Assembly (NCBI GenBank): GCA_049999725.1
Contig: JBNGIS010017006.1
Span: 1 to 57,579, forward strand
Direction: 5' to 3'
Length of the DNA: 57,579 nucleotides
Origin: Haplomitrium mnioides
Lineage: Eukaryota; Marchantiophyta; Haplomitriopsida; Calobryales
Shown: one piece after another, positions 11,679 to 23,755 of the stretch
Layout of the letters: each line of letters starts with the position of its first letter
Position numbering within the stretch: position 1 is the stretch's first letter
Program-made: the position numbers and the translations under genes
The notes under the pieces: generated by a model
The model's database searches: none
Seen by the model: only the letters and a program-made list of their open reading frames with translations
Told to the model about the DNA's origin: nothing

Positions 11679-11683
11679 AGAAG
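11679..11683. repeat. Target site duplication AGAAG, right copy
   Basis: This is the partner of 3,914-3,918, between the end of element A (..TAACA) and the N-terminal RT coding of G2. Confidence 0.85.
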
Positions 11684-11995
11684 TGTTTAGATATAGTGGT
11701 AGCATTAAAGGACTTTAAAAATCCCAACAAACTCTAATTGACTCATCTTGATTGGGAACTACCATGATAAGTGAGACCCAATTTTTGAGTCTTACGTGAG
11801 ATATAATATCGACATGTAACATTTTGGTAATGTCTTTGTGAGCCAGATCTGTGTATTAACAATTTAGCCTATAAGGATGTTTCCAAATACGGCAAGCATT
11901 TGGTCGAAGCCTGATTTGGTACTAATATATAGATGTTGGGGTTCTTGTCATTTCATCATACTCCCAAGCAAAGACATCGATATACTTGTGAATTA
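11684..11995 (-). pseudogene. Ty3/gypsy reverse transcriptase, N-terminal part, element G2
   Basis: Minus-strand translation gives YIDVFAWEYDEM, the conserved stretch just upstream of plant gypsy RT (compare D-V-F-A-W-S-Y). It is followed by QIRLRPNA, then KMLHVDII, WVSLIMVVPNQD and SIRVCWDF (usually I-R-V-C-V-D-F-R). The segment ends at the AGAAG duplication bordering element A, and the fingers/palm continue at 3,918 in the same frame. It contains stops and frame changes, so it is not functional. Upstream lies the protease region at 12,153-12,600. Confidence 0.85.
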
Positions 11996-12152
11996 GCTAC
12001 AAGAAGGCTGATTCTTGGGCCTCATAAATACCCTCATAGACTTTAAGGCTTTTATGCTCTACTAAAAGGATGGATAAGTCCTTGAACTACACTTCCAAAA
12101 ATTTACATGTAATAAAAAAATTTCTGAAAAGATTAAAGTCATCCTTGTCATT
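11996..12152 (-). other. Protease-to-RT linker of G2, degraded
   Basis: This short stretch between the protease and RT motifs translates on the minus strand with several stops. No distinct domain is seen. Confidence 0.5.
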
Positions 12153-12600
12153 TTATGGAACCAAGAATCTGAAGGTTGTATCCACGAGAGATAAATCTAT
12201 AAATTGTTTCTCCAAAGATTGAGAGGATGGAGAAGGGGCATGTGTATACATCGAGAGGACAACTCTCTGGCTTAGAGGTCCGATGGTTAGAGTTCCATTT
12301 GCAAAATCTAGTTGTGTGTGGCTTTTTTTAAGCCGTGGACACCCAAGAAGCAAGGGATGTTGGTTCTTTTGCATAATACGTAGGACAAGGTAATGAACCA
12401 AGTATTCTTGGTTCGCAAAAAAAGTTGGCATATTTTTTAGAACACAAGAGGCATAATATCATTGCCATCAACTAAGCAAATGACAAGGGATGTTTTTTGT
12501 AAGTCGTTGGTTGGATACTCAATGCCATCAATGAGGACAGTAGTGGATGGTGTCCTAGGGTACATATAAGGAGACCATGTGAATGACTAATAAGGCATCT
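12153..12600 (-). pseudogene. Retroviral-type aspartic protease region of element G2
   Basis: The minus strand carries a decayed gypsy protease. Around 12,470-12,560 it reads VLIDGIEYPT and VICLVDGND. The C-terminal flap-side segment follows with PTFFANQEYLVHYLVL and a PRLKKSH..LDFANGTLTIGP stretch (12,153-12,431). The G1 counterpart at 21,859-22,360 aligns with it (FVDEEYLVHYIV). The usual catalytic D-S/T-G-A is not recognisable here, so the active site is lost. It lies between gag and RT, as expected for Ty3/gypsy. Confidence 0.7.
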
Positions 12601-12616
12601 TCTTTGGAAGGTAGCT

Positions 12617-14995
12617 CTACAATTGGGGGAGAATCAGAGACCGAAATGAGAGGGATGGGAGGAGAAGAAGAAGAAGAAGGGGGTCTTGGATTGGAAGCTT
12701 AGAAGGTGTGAGGCGTTTAGCTACCTTGGGCTTGCTGGCCTTCACAAAACATGTGGCTTGTGCTATTTTCCTAGGTAAGACTAGGGCTGATTGAAGAGAG
12801 TTTTGAGAGGGCATATGGAGGTATAAAAGCTGTTCAATAGAAATGTGGGCCTGCTATTGAGCCACATCTACAAATATGTCATATGATGGGATGTTTTGTA
12901 GGGAAAGGGGAAGAGCCTTGCACTTATGTTGCTTCATTGGAATCCTGGAAGGAGAGTTGGAACTTCATATGAAGCTGTATGGTCTACTCCGATAGAGGAA
13001 GCATTTTGGTCTAGTTGAACAGGAGGAGTAGGGTCCACTAAGGTGTGTGCTGGAATTCTGAAAGGAAGATCAGCACAAACGTTGTTTGGGTCTGGATTGC
13101 TGGTAAAATGAAGCATTTGCGCATGTGCTGGTGGGGCAGCCAAAAGAGTGGCTACTACTCTATGAGGTTCTTCAAGATGAAGAGGCGCAGCAAGTGTGAT
13201 TAATTGGGCCCCAGATCGTAAGGTAGCATTTATTGGGACCACCTAAACTTATTGGACATTCTGAGGTGGACAAGTGCTAGAGGTAGAAGGAAGGGGAAGA
13301 ACTGGAGTCACTTGAGGGGCACCCAATAATTGAGATTGAGGCGTAGGTGTCAAGGCCAACTGCTATGCTGGCTGAGCAACAGGAGCCTGATTTGGCTTCG
13401 TCTAGTAATACGTTATATGTGGTGGTGGAGGAGTGTACCCTTATCCAGAATTTTTATTTTGTTGATGAGTGGACTGATGCTATTGTGGTTGTTGATATTA
13501 AGGTTGCGCATAGGTATTAGGATATTGATATTGCAAAGCCTGGTGGTAGTTCAGTTGATTGCAACCAACTTGTTGTTGCAAGTAAGAGAGCTGGTTATGT
13601 TGAAATGACTGGTAGCTATGTTGTTGTCTATATTGAGGCTGATGTGGATCATAGTAAAAATTAGAGTGTTGGTTGTGATGCTCAAACTGATTATTGTAAG
13701 GTCTCTAGTTGGGATAGTTTTGATTGGGACGTTGGTACATAGGCTAAGGTCTATTATGATAATATTGCCTAGTACAAGGATGAGGGCAGTCTCACGAGAT
13801 GTGATTAGGGCTCTAACAGTTATAGCAAGTATGTCCCATAGAAGGCCTAGAATGAGCATAAGGAGGATTTCTCCCTTGCTGTGTGGCTGCTTGTAGATAG
13901 CTCTATTGTTGATAAAGAGCTAATAGGGAAGCCGGAGGAGCGTGGTATGTATCTGTGGGAACTTGACTTGTTGATGGCGTCGATTAGAGCATAGTTGAAG
14001 AGCCCACCGCTGATGTAGGAGGAGAAACAATAGCCATATTGATAAGAGCATTTGACTTAGCTTCTACTACTCAAAGCCTTTGCCAAATAGGACAAAGAGC
14101 AGTCTTATTGTCTGAAGAAAGACATAGGACAAGCCTCTAAGAGAGAGTGTTGTTGATTGCACCTGGTGCACCAAACACTGGTAGGCTGAGATTATGTATT
14201 GGGTCTAGCACCAAAGTGTACCATTTGTATCTTCATGTTTGCCATCTAATTAGCAAGAAGAGTTGAGATGTCATTTTTTACTTCAGCTCTAAACTTAGAA
14301 AATTTTTCTTAGCACGAGTTGGAAGCTACCAAGGATTGAGATTTTGTAGGCACCACTAGATTCTGATGTGAGTGAGCTTGTGCAGTAGTTTGAGCAACAT
14401 GTGAGGCACCAAAACTCAGGGTGCTCATACTGGGTGACTCAATAGATGAAGAAGAAGAGGCAAAAAGCAAAACACTCTTACCTTAAAAGCATCTTTTCAT
14501 ATTTAGTATACACTTGAATAACTCTATCGAAGGTCTGTGGGTCTTGGAGCAAGACATGCTTTTGAATAGATTTAGGCAAATCTTTAATGAAAAACCCGGT
14601 CTGGTCTTCAACTAGAGGTGGAGCTCTTCTTTTGCTTACAACAACTTTGAATATGTTACTATAATCTTAGATGGATTCTTCAGCATACATTTGAATACAA
14701 AAGAGATCATTCCAAGCACAGTCAATGTCATATGCTAGAAAAAGTGGTCCAGAAAAGTAGTGCAAAGATCACGCCATGAGACAATAGCAGCGACCTCTCT
14801 GAAGTACCAATTTATGGCATCGCCATCTAGGGTTTTAGGAAATTGATACATGAGAACATCCTCAAAATCCCCTATAGCAGCGGGCAAGGCTAGAAAACGG
14901 TTGAGATGCGTGTCAGCATCTACTTGATCAACAACCATTTGGCTAGTAAATGTTTGGCAAGTATAACTCGATGGCAATGGTAGCTAAAAAGCCAT
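12617..14995 (-). pseudogene. Ty3/gypsy gag of element G2
   Basis: The likely start is the ATG at 14,995 (minus), because the same relative ATG is seen in G1 at 19,785; both meet a stop within seven codons. The capsid-like part includes VDADTHLNRFLALPAAIG, LDGDAINWYFREVAA and WRDLCTTFLDHFF (14,735-14,977). A CCHC zinc knuckle lies near 13,800-13,840: CYNC, then four residues, H, four residues, C, with two internal stops. The tail is Pro/Ala-rich (12,934-13,242). The protein would bind the genomic RNA in virus-like particles. Many stops and frameshifts make it a pseudogene. The 5' neighbour is an untranslated leader and PBS; the 3' neighbour is protease. Confidence 0.85.
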
Positions 14996-15674
14996 GGCTA
15001 GAATCAGATTGAGAAAAGAAGAGGGAGAACATTATATACTACTTTTCTCACTAGTATGTGGAGGATGAAGACACCTACAAATGTATTGATTAGTTTTTGA
15101 GAGAGTAGGAGGAGGAGAGGAAGAGGAGGGCGCTTCATACACTAAATAAAACCAATGTGTTTTCCTAAGATTAAGTTCTAGACTCCGAAACTCCAGAAAA
15201 AGGATGTGCTACAAAAAAGAAAAGGAATCATGCAACCCACAGCCTCTGGCCCAACATGCAAATGCAAATATAAAACAAAAAAAAAGAAGATGTAGCACAC
15301 TCTAGATTTGGAATGGAAGAGGACTAGGCTAGATCAAAGAGAAACCCGACACTTCATGGAATATAAAGGTACCCTTAAGAGAAATACTAAAAGCTAAAGA
15401 GAACACGAAGAAGAAAAAGGCAAATAGAATATTGGGTAGATCTAAGGCTAGTGATAGGCCCAACGTCTTCAAAACTAAGAGTATTGAGAGGGATCCATGT
15501 GGCCAACAACCAAAAGGTATGAATGGCCTCAACTGACATGCAATATGAGAAACAACCTAATGTCATATCACATGCTTTAGCCACTTTAGCAAATGTCATG
15601 TTGGTTGTATGGGGCTCATCATGACCCATAGTGGAATTATTAGAAGAAACTTTTCAAGAAAGACAAGGCAAGGG
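14996..15674 (-). other. Untranslated leader of element G2
   Basis: This lies between the primer-binding site and the gag ATG. A minus-strand open frame at 15,387-15,629 has no recognisable domain, and I see no functional motif. Confidence 0.5.
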
Positions 15675-15692
15675 AAAGAGGCAACAATGCTA
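15675..15692 (-). other. Degenerate primer-binding site of element G2
   Basis: The minus strand reads TAGCATTGTTGCC then CTCTTT, one base after the LTR end ..CCTAACA. It aligns with the PBS of element A at 11,637-11,654 and with the tRNA-Asp type consensus in its first 13 bases. Confidence 0.65.
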
Positions 15693-15693
15693 C

Positions 15694-18600
15694 TGTTAGG
15701 TCTTGAGTGACAAGGCATAGAGGGGGAGCCCTACCTCTAAATAGGTTGTAGTATAATGCCAAACATACGACTCTACATACTTCTTAGTCACATTAATGCT
15801 CCTCAAGTGTGGTTGAGATGACAAGTTGCCTTTAATACAAACTTGATAGTTCTGGTTAGTTCAGCCTACGCACATGAAGGGCATCCCGCTGCTTAGGCTA
15901 TATAAGGAAAACACTCGGTCGTGGTGGTATTGAGGTCCATCAGAACACTACAGGTCGCAAGGGTGCTTTGTCTCTCCCTCAATACCGGCTCAAGACCTGC
16001 AAATAATTGTTGGCTAAAGTCTTGTCTTCGTATGCAGAGCTGAATTCAAGTTCAGATCCAAGGCAGTGCCAATAACAAAAACAAATAAAACAAATGTGTC
16101 TGATTTTTATTTGTGTTGTAACTTGGAAATGCCGAATTCAAAAGACATACATAAAAAGGGTATTTCGCAACATAGACATATATGAAAATCTAGAGCCACA
16201 ACACCTCAAATGTCCTCGTCTAAAGTACTCCATATTTTCACATATATACCTTGATGAACAACTCAACACTAAAACCCCTGACGAATAACAGCTATAAAAC
16301 TTATACACATACATTAACTTGACTCTACTAACATTGCACACAACTCACCTACAAAACAAGCAACACATTGAAATTTTAATTGTTTTCTTTAGCTTAGCTA
16401 CCAACAAGTGGAACCACCTTGTAATACATCTTCCCTATCTTGAGCCAGCTGATCCACTTGAGGAACTTCTTCAAACCCTCCAGCGAAGATGATATTCTTA
16501 GTCTTCCACCTAGTTATATTCACCAACCCAATTTCTAGACCTACTCTAGCAATACTTGTCTACTCTTTTGTCCCTCCTATAGCTTAATTAAATCAGGCCT
16601 TCAACTATTGACAACTTTTGATTGCCTTCCCCTCCTATTGTCTATCTCCTCTCGACACTTCTACTTTAATAACCTTCATTCTACTCTTTTAAACCTTTTC
16701 TTGTTCCCTTACTCATCTACCCTATCTTAGCACGACCCTAGTTTTCTCCACTTTGGCTGGTCATTATATCTGTATCCGATAAGGGAAGCCACCAGTTGAA
16801 ATTTTCCCTGATGTTGGAACGTCGACAGTTCAGACAGAACCAAAAAAAAAAGGAAAAAAAGTTATTGTTGCTGCTACTCTTATACAATCCTTGACCATGT
16901 ACACCCCTTCAGACTCACATTCCCCCCTCAAGATTCTCAGATTCCATGCACCTTCAGCCTTCGTCCAAAGTACGATCCGTCCACTAATTTCAAGGATTTC
17001 ATGCTCAAACTCCATCGTAGCTAGTCTTTTAGTTGTCCAGTCCCAAATTTGAACCTCTAACGTATCCTTTTCAAGGTGAATCATTGATCCCAAAAGGGGG
17101 GTTAATTTTTCCACTGAAGATCCAACCGACACTGTGACCTGCACTTTCCCTCCACAAAGCTGTTGCTATAGAAGTTGATGAAAGAACGGAAGCTCCGTGC
17201 TACACCGTTGAGACCATAGTTGTTGGCATGTGCCTCTTCTAATTCTAGAAGAATCTTAGCAATGATTTGATTTCCGAGTGACACCTCCAATGTCTGATTG
17301 CTTGCAGATAGCTTCTCTGCAACAAGTTGACATTCGTTCAGGTTACTGGCTAAAGGCTCCCATCGACCTCCAAATATTGCCAAGATCAAACCTGCTCAAC
17401 AATGCATGGCATACAAATGGTCGAACACTTCTTCACATGGCATCTAAATTCTACACCATATTATCTTCCTCATCTCCATATCAATTTCGCATTCAACATG
17501 TTAGCCAACAAAACAAGAAACGAAACATCTTCTCTTTCTTCCTCTCTCATCTCTATTTCATCGCAATCCCTACTTCTTTTCATTTACGACATTCTCCTCT
17601 AGATGATGTTCTGGTATGCATTTCCCTTCTGATTTTAGCACAGAATTTAATTTTCTTTCCTTAGCTTCTACTGCTTCACAACACGATGTTTGGCAAAGTG
17701 TTGATTTGTTGATTCAGTCGTCATCATCTTCATTGCACAAAGTTTGTCTTACATCTCATCCTCTTTGAATTTCATGGGCATCTAGGACTAAAAGAATGCA
17801 AGGATTTCCCAGCATCCCCCCCGCACAACTCACTTGCTATATCAGCTGCTCATATGATTTCTTTTGCGTTTTTACCACGTTTTCATAAGCTGGCCTTGCT
17901 CTTTTGACGAATCAAATTGATCTGGTGTTGTCGCCGCTGCAATATTCAGACTTGACTATCATCAACATCTTTATTGGATGGATAACTTCCCAAACCTCTA
18001 TCACTTTTGTAATTTATCTCATACTTCTTAGGATTCTTCCCGAGATTGTCAAACTTTCGAGAAGAGCTGACACATTTTCATCGCCCTCTGTTTCGTGGCA
18101 TCTAGACTCGAGTAAATCTCTAGCTACAAACTTTCTAGAAGATGTGGTAGCTTTTGATTTGGACTCATATGGCTACCTTAAATAACATGTGTTAGTGCTG
18201 ACATTTTCTTCGTCTATGGGGTAATCAAAAGTGTTTTTCTCGCCGGTATTTTCATCAACTGTATTGGGAAACTGCCGCTCAATTGTTTCCTAAACGTCTG
18301 GTTGAAATTCATCATCACTGTTGTTGTTTACATCGGGATTAGTCACAATTGCGTTGTCACCTTCTGTTCATGTATTCAATTCTTTGTTTTTTTATCTCTA
18401 TGAATTCTTCTATACTTCTTCCCCACTCCGCCTACCAATCACAAATGCGAGTGTCTCTATTGCTATTTGATCTCTTCAAGATGAAGGTAGTATTGTTTGA
18501 GGGCTTAGTTCAAGCTCTGCATAAAAAGACCATTTTGCGAAAGACTATGCCCTCATCTTGGAAATAATTACTCCCACCAATTTCCTCCAATTTTTTCACA

Positions 18601-19651
18601 ATAAGAAACTCCTCCCCTATGTCTTCATTGCTCTGTCTTCCTTGCATTACATGGAGCATAAATGAACATCTTGACTTGCTCTTTCTTGTCGATCGTTCTT
18701 CAAGCATGTGTATATCATTGGATCCAACTTCAAAATCCAAAACACAATTTAAAGATGCCCTTTAAAGCTTGTTTTATGTCTCATGTTACAATTACATTGT
18801 CAACCTCTCCATGTCGGTTGTTCTTTGCATGAGATCTAGAAAAAATACTTCTTCTATTAACCCACTAGCTCGCATGCTACCGTTGATCAATGCTCATCAT
18901 ACCAACACTATGAAAATCTTCCTTTTTCCATTTTCTACAACCCAAGAACTCCTTGATTTCTCTCTGGTGCTCCAGCAAAAAAAAAACTCACTTCCTACAA
19001 TGCAGCACCACACAAGAGAGAGGGGGGCAAAAAATGAAACTCCTCTCCAATTTGTTCAAGGGAGCCCAGGGAGCCCTAACCCACGCGCAAGAAAGTATTC
19101 CCTCTTTTAATAACCACCATTGATGCAGATCTAAGTGATCTTGACCATCCGTCTTATCTCCATTTTCCACCCTTGACTGGTTGCTTAGGCTTAGTGTTTT
19201 AATTACTTTTTCAATACTAAATTTGTTATTTCGAATGAAGCCAAACGCCTTTTCCTAAATCCAACTAGACACCCTACTCATACACACATATGCACTTACA
19301 AACGTACCCACACACGCACACAATTGGCTTATAGAAAACATTTTTCTTTTTCTTTCGCTAAAGTGTTGTTTTCTCCACCTTGGTTGTTTGAGCTGCTGCT
19401 GCTGCTTGATCTAGCCTAATGCCTATAATTTTTAAGGCAAGTACTATTCCTAAAATGATATTCTAAATCCTAAAGAAATTCACTTTCAATTTTAATATGA
19501 AAGTCTTTAATATGAATCCTAATTGTTTGGATGGTGTCCGCTGTTCCATATTTTTGCCTTCTGCATCCTTATTTTCTCCTTTTTTTTGCTTCATTCCTCT
19601 TCTATACTCTCCTTGCTTGTACCTTAATCTCCCATCTTAGACCCTAGCACA
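15694..19651 (-). mobile_element. 5' LTR of gypsy element G2 (~4.0 kb)
   Basis: On the minus strand it starts TGTGCTAGGGTCTAAG at 19,651 and ends CCTAACA at 15,694, immediately followed by a PBS and gag in the same orientation. Both ends align with those of element A: the start with 3,919 to about 4,660, the end with about 10,740-11,635 (for example AGACAAAGCAC and TGGACCTCAATACCACCAC are shared). The middle (about 16,830-18,740) is unrelated to A and looks coding. The right border cuts into the gag leader of G1, so G2 inserted into G1. The second TSD copy lies off the left edge and cannot be checked. Confidence 0.8.
16830..18740 (-). pseudogene. Gene-like cargo in the G2 5' LTR, unrecognised
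   Basis: The minus strand holds several open segments with protein-like composition: 18,510-18,740 (SNDIHMLEERSTRKSK, VKKLEEIGGSNYFQDEG), about 17,990-18,350 (acidic, with NNNSDDEFQPDV, TGEKNTFDYPIDEENV, LLESLTISGRIL), 17,102-17,389 (RWEPLASNLNECQLVAEKL, ARSFRSFINFYSN) and 16,830-17,144 (WDWTTKRLATMEFEHEIL, GRIVLWTKAEGAWNL). They are broken by stops and intron-like gaps. Plus-strand open frames across the same stretch are shadows. I do not recognise the family. A captured host gene fragment or an LTR-encoded accessory ORF are the main options. Confidence 0.45.
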
Positions 19652-19784
19652 ACCTTCTGTCTCTTTTACTCAATCAAAACGCTATTCGCGTAGGAGCATC
19701 CAAGTTCCTACTCCTCCCTCGCCAATGCCTCTTGCGTCTTTTGAGTTTCTTTCTTCCCCAAACCTCATTCCCATTCCTATCACT

Positions 19785-21800
19785 ATGGCATTCCTTCTAG
19801 CCTAACCATCTTGTTGCTCTTGCCAGAAGTTTATCAGTCACATGTTTGTAGATTGTGTAGATGCGGACACACATTTGAAGCAATTTTTTGCTCTCGTCGC
19901 AGCAACGGGTGATCTTGCTAATGTCCTTCATTTCCAATTCCCTACTACTTTGGATGGCTATACCATCAATTGGTATTTTTGTGAAGTCGTTGCAATACCT
20001 TCATGGCCAGACCTTGAAGCTATCTTTTTGGATAGATTTAGACAATGCTTACCATTTTGATTGTGCTTGGGATGAATTGTTTTGTATTAAAATATATGTA
20101 GATGAATTCATTCAAGACTATAGTAATCAATTTAAAGTTGTGAGCAAAGGAAGGACTCCACTGCTAGAGGATGATCAGACTGGGTTTTTCATTAAAGACC
20201 TTTCTAATGCAATTCAAGAGCATATCTTGGTCTAGGATCCTCAAACCCTTGATCATGCAATTCACTTAGCCACCTCTTATGAAAAGATGTTTCTATGCTA
20301 AGATCGGTTCACCTCAACTTCTTCCTTGCCAATGCCAAAGCAGTCTCGATCATATTCCTCAATGTTTGGTCTCTCATCTGCTACTTCCTTACAGGTGCCA
20401 CATCCCTCTCCATTGTTGTCTGCTTCCTCTGCAACCTCCAATTCTGAATTAGAAGCTAAACTGGCTGAAGTTACTTCCCATCTGACTGACTAGATTGTTA
20501 CTCTGAAGCTCCAAATGGTAAATTCTAGTCCTACCCCAACTCTTCCTTCCTATGCTTCTAATGTATGGTGCACTCATTGTAGTAAGCAACATTCACCTCT
20601 CGAAGCTTGTCCTTCGACCAACTGGTGCGACGTTTGTCTATCATCATATCATGCTAGTAATGTTTGCTATGTTTGGCGTCGAATCAAAGCAACAACTACT
20701 CAAGCTGCTTCATAAGTGAACCAAACGATTGTGTATCATGCCCATCCTGCATATCTATAGCTTGCTCTTCAACCTTTCCCCCAATACCATGCTTCCATGC
20801 ATGTGCACCAACAATAGTGTGCTCCGCAAACAGCTAGCTACTAATATCAGCCCCTTTGTCCGCCCCAAGGTCTGAGTTGCTACAATTGCAGCCAAATTGA
20901 CCACAGCCCTTGTGATTGTTCTCATCCAAGATCACAATAGTATTGTTAGGGTCAAAATCAGCGAATGGCCTAGTGCCCATATCATTGATACCCCCAATAG
21001 CGCCTATATAATTTGAGGTACTTTTCCCAATATTTATCTTATCCTCAACAATCCTCCAATGCTTGTCTGCCTTCTCTATCGAATCACTAGCTTGCCCACT
21101 CCCGCTGTTCATCCGTCTTCTATTCCTCAACCTCCTTCTGCTCTTTCCATAGTATTGTAAGGTGCAATCCAAACCTAAGGGCCAATCTTTCTATTGCCCA
21201 ATTCCATCAGCCGGCCGTCCAAAATCTTCATCAAATTGAAGTGGTTCATGTGAATGTAACTCTTTGTTCGGGACATCAACTCCAACATTGGATTCCACCT
21301 CTTGCACATGTTCCTTCCCCTGTGCTTCCTACTCCTCCTTTTGCAGCTCCTAATGTATGTGCTTCTCCTCTAATCATCCGCGAAGACAATCCTTCCTCCC
21401 TTTCATCCAATGCACGTTGTTTTTCCTTCTGTCACAACGCCTTTGCCACTAAATCTCTCAATGCCAAGTCCTTTGGTCCCTCCAATTTCTATTCCAATTT
21501 TGGCACCTGCCCACGAGCTACCACATGTTAGAAAATCCAGACCCCAAACTGTGAGTGAATCTCCCCTTGAAAGCATCGCCGATTATAATTTCTTCAAGGA
21601 TATGGCATCTAAACTAGCCAATATTACTTTCAGCCAGCTTTTGAAACTGAATGTACCCGCTTGCCAAGATTTGAAGAAAGCTCTAATGGTTCCACGTTGC
21701 GAAGCCAAAATTGTTAATCTCCTTTGAGCTAGGAAGCTCAAGTCTCGATTGTGCAATGACAAGTCCTTCTTCCTCCTTGCCTTACCAATCTCAATCATCT
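19785..21800 (+). pseudogene. Ty3/gypsy gag of element G1
   Basis: The ATG at 19,785 matches the G2 gag start by position and sequence. The stop at the seventh codon and a frameshift near 20,050 show decay. The capsid part has VDADTHLKQFFALVAATG, LDGYTINWYFCEVVA and WPDLEAIFLDRF, then in another frame VDEFIQDYSNQFKVV and ..DDQTGFFIKDLSNAIQEHIL. A Cys-rich stretch at about 20,570-20,660 (WCTHC, ACPSTNWCDVC) precedes a CCHC zinc knuckle at about 20,875-20,915: CYNC, SQID, H, SPCD, C. A Pro-rich region and an alpha-helical segment (DYNFFKDMASKLANI, QLLKLNVPACQ) near 21,570-21,680 follow. It is collinear with the G2 gag. Confidence 0.85.
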
Positions 21801-21858
21801 TAGTGACGAAGCAACAAAGTCTCTCGAGTCTCCTCCCTCCCAAAATCCTAATGTTCAT

Positions 21859-22370
21859 ATGGTCTCTCAATTTGATCCTGGTACTCCTGCGACCTTTGTA
21901 TTTATTGACATCATTCTGATTTCAGAAGCACATTTAGATATTGGTTCAGCTGTCAACATCATGATTGCATCTACTATGGAATCTATCGGTAATCCTTCAT
22001 CGGCTTTGCATGAATCCTCTCTTCTTCTTTGTCTTGCTAATGGTCACAAAATTGCACATGTGGGCATTCTTCATAACATTCCTAATCTCTTTGTCGATGA
22101 AGAATATTTGGTTCACTATATTGTGAAGTACACTCCATCAGAATTAGTATTTTCTTCTTCTTGGTCACCTTTTGCTCAAGCAAATTCATGCCCAAATGAA
22201 CTTTTTAGCTGGCATGCTAACAATTGGCCCACTTGACAAGAGGGTAGTGCAATCTTTATGCTCCAATGCTCCTCTTCCGAGGACCCAACAGCTTCATGAA
22301 AATTTTCAACATGTATTGTTTTTCGACCCAAATTCTAGATTTTTTATCCACGACTTTGATTCATCAGAGT
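21859..22370 (+). pseudogene. Aspartic protease region of element G1
   Basis: The open frame at 21,859-22,236 contains LDIGSAVNIMIAS, which aligns with the gypsy protease active site (D-S-G-A-S-x-N-I-M); here the motif is D-I-G-S. It is followed by LLLCLANGHKIAHVGIL (flap region) and NLFVDEEYLVHYIV. Substitution of the Ser/Thr after the catalytic Asp suggests an impaired enzyme. A frame change near 22,200 continues the similarity to G2 (HENFQHVLFFDPNSRFF). The coding then jumps to the pre-integrase spacer at about 22,380, so RT and RNase H are missing. Confidence 0.75.
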
Positions 22371-22379
22371 CAATCATGG

Positions 22380-23755
22380 CAACTTGGTGACCTTGATCAT
22401 GTGTCACTTGATGACAGTTTTCTCGACTTATGGATATCACATGTAGCTTTCTTATTCTCTATCCACCCTATATCCGAGCACCCCTTAGTGCAATTGGCTT
22501 TCCATCCTTGGCACGCTCTGCTTATTCCATTTCTCACGTTCAAAATTTTGCCATCGGATCCCACCACCGATCAAATTTTCGCATTTGTACAATTCACTTC
22601 CCTAAATACCATCGTTTCAGGTTTGTTATGTCAAATCGGTGAAGATGGAGTCTTGCATATATGTTTGATCCCTCCAAACCTCTCAAGTTTTGCAAGGTTT
22701 TCACACATCTGCTTGTGGTGGACATTTTGTTGGGAAAACTACAACTTTAAAAGTTTTATGTTATGGTTGTTGGTGGCCAACTCTCTTTGGCAATGCACAT
22801 AAGTTCACAAGAACGTGCAATGCATGTCAAAGATCCAGTCAACCAACAAAGGCATCTAAAATGCCTCTGGTATCGATTCTTCCCATATCGGCTTTTGAAA
22901 AATGGGGTCTTGACTTTATCGACCGAATAACTCCTCCTTTTCGTAGTTGCCAAAATTAGTGTATCCTTGCTGCTACAGATTATGTCACTAAGTGGACTGA
23001 AGCAATAGCACCACCTATCGACAATTCTAATTCAGTTGCTTCTTTTCTTCACTCCCACATTCTCACCCATTTCAAATATCCATTGGACATTGTAAGTGAT
23101 CGAGGTACCCACTTTTTTAATGAGGTGATTTTGGCTTTCATAGAGCAATATTCTATTTGCCATCGTACATCGGCTCCCTACCATCCTAAGGCAAATGCCC
23201 AAGCTAAGTCCACAAACAAGATTCTAAAAGCCATCCTTACTAAAAAGGTATTAGCACATTGCTTAGACTGGGATGAACACTTGAATGTTGCTTTATAAGA
23301 CTATCAATCTATGACCAAATCTGCTATACGATACACTCCATTTCATTTAGTCTATGGTCAAGAAGCCTTGCTTTCAATAGAAGTCCAAGTTCCTTCTTTG
23401 TGTATTGTCATTGCCCACCGCTTGAGCCCGATTAAATCTTTGGAACAACAATTAGCAACTCTCAAACAACTCACGGAGATAAGAATCCATGCCATTGCTT
23501 TGCAGTTTGCCCACCATCTACAAGTAAAGGACCGTCACAATAGACACATCCAAGATAGATCCTCTTAAAAGCACAACTTAGTCCTTGTTTTGATATGAGG
23601 TTTATAATTTTTGCTCCTAAGTTCACCACTCACTGGGTTGGTCTTTATAAAGTAACTATGGTCCATTCTCATGGTTATTTGAGCCTCAAAACACTTGACA
23701 GAACAATCTTCGCGGCGCCAATATATGCCAATCGTGTTAAACTTTACTATGTGTG
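22380..23755 (+). pseudogene. Ty3/gypsy integrase and polyprotein C-terminus of G1
   Basis: A spacer (DHVSLDDSFLDLWISHV) precedes the HHCC zinc-binding domain at about 22,690-22,850 (HTSACGGH, then CNAC). The core follows with AATDYVTKW (first Asp), IVSDRGTHF (second Asp) and PKANAQAKSTNK, where the catalytic Glu of the usual Q-A-E has become Lys (codon AAG at 23,206-23,208). FHLVYGQEALLS lies downstream, and a C-terminal beta domain (THWVGLYKVTMVHSHGYLSL, ..VKLYYV) ends at a stop near 23,755. No chromodomain is seen. Stops near 22,957 and 23,296 break the frame. The protein would insert cDNA into chromosomes, but this copy is catalytically dead on sequence grounds. Confidence 0.9.
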
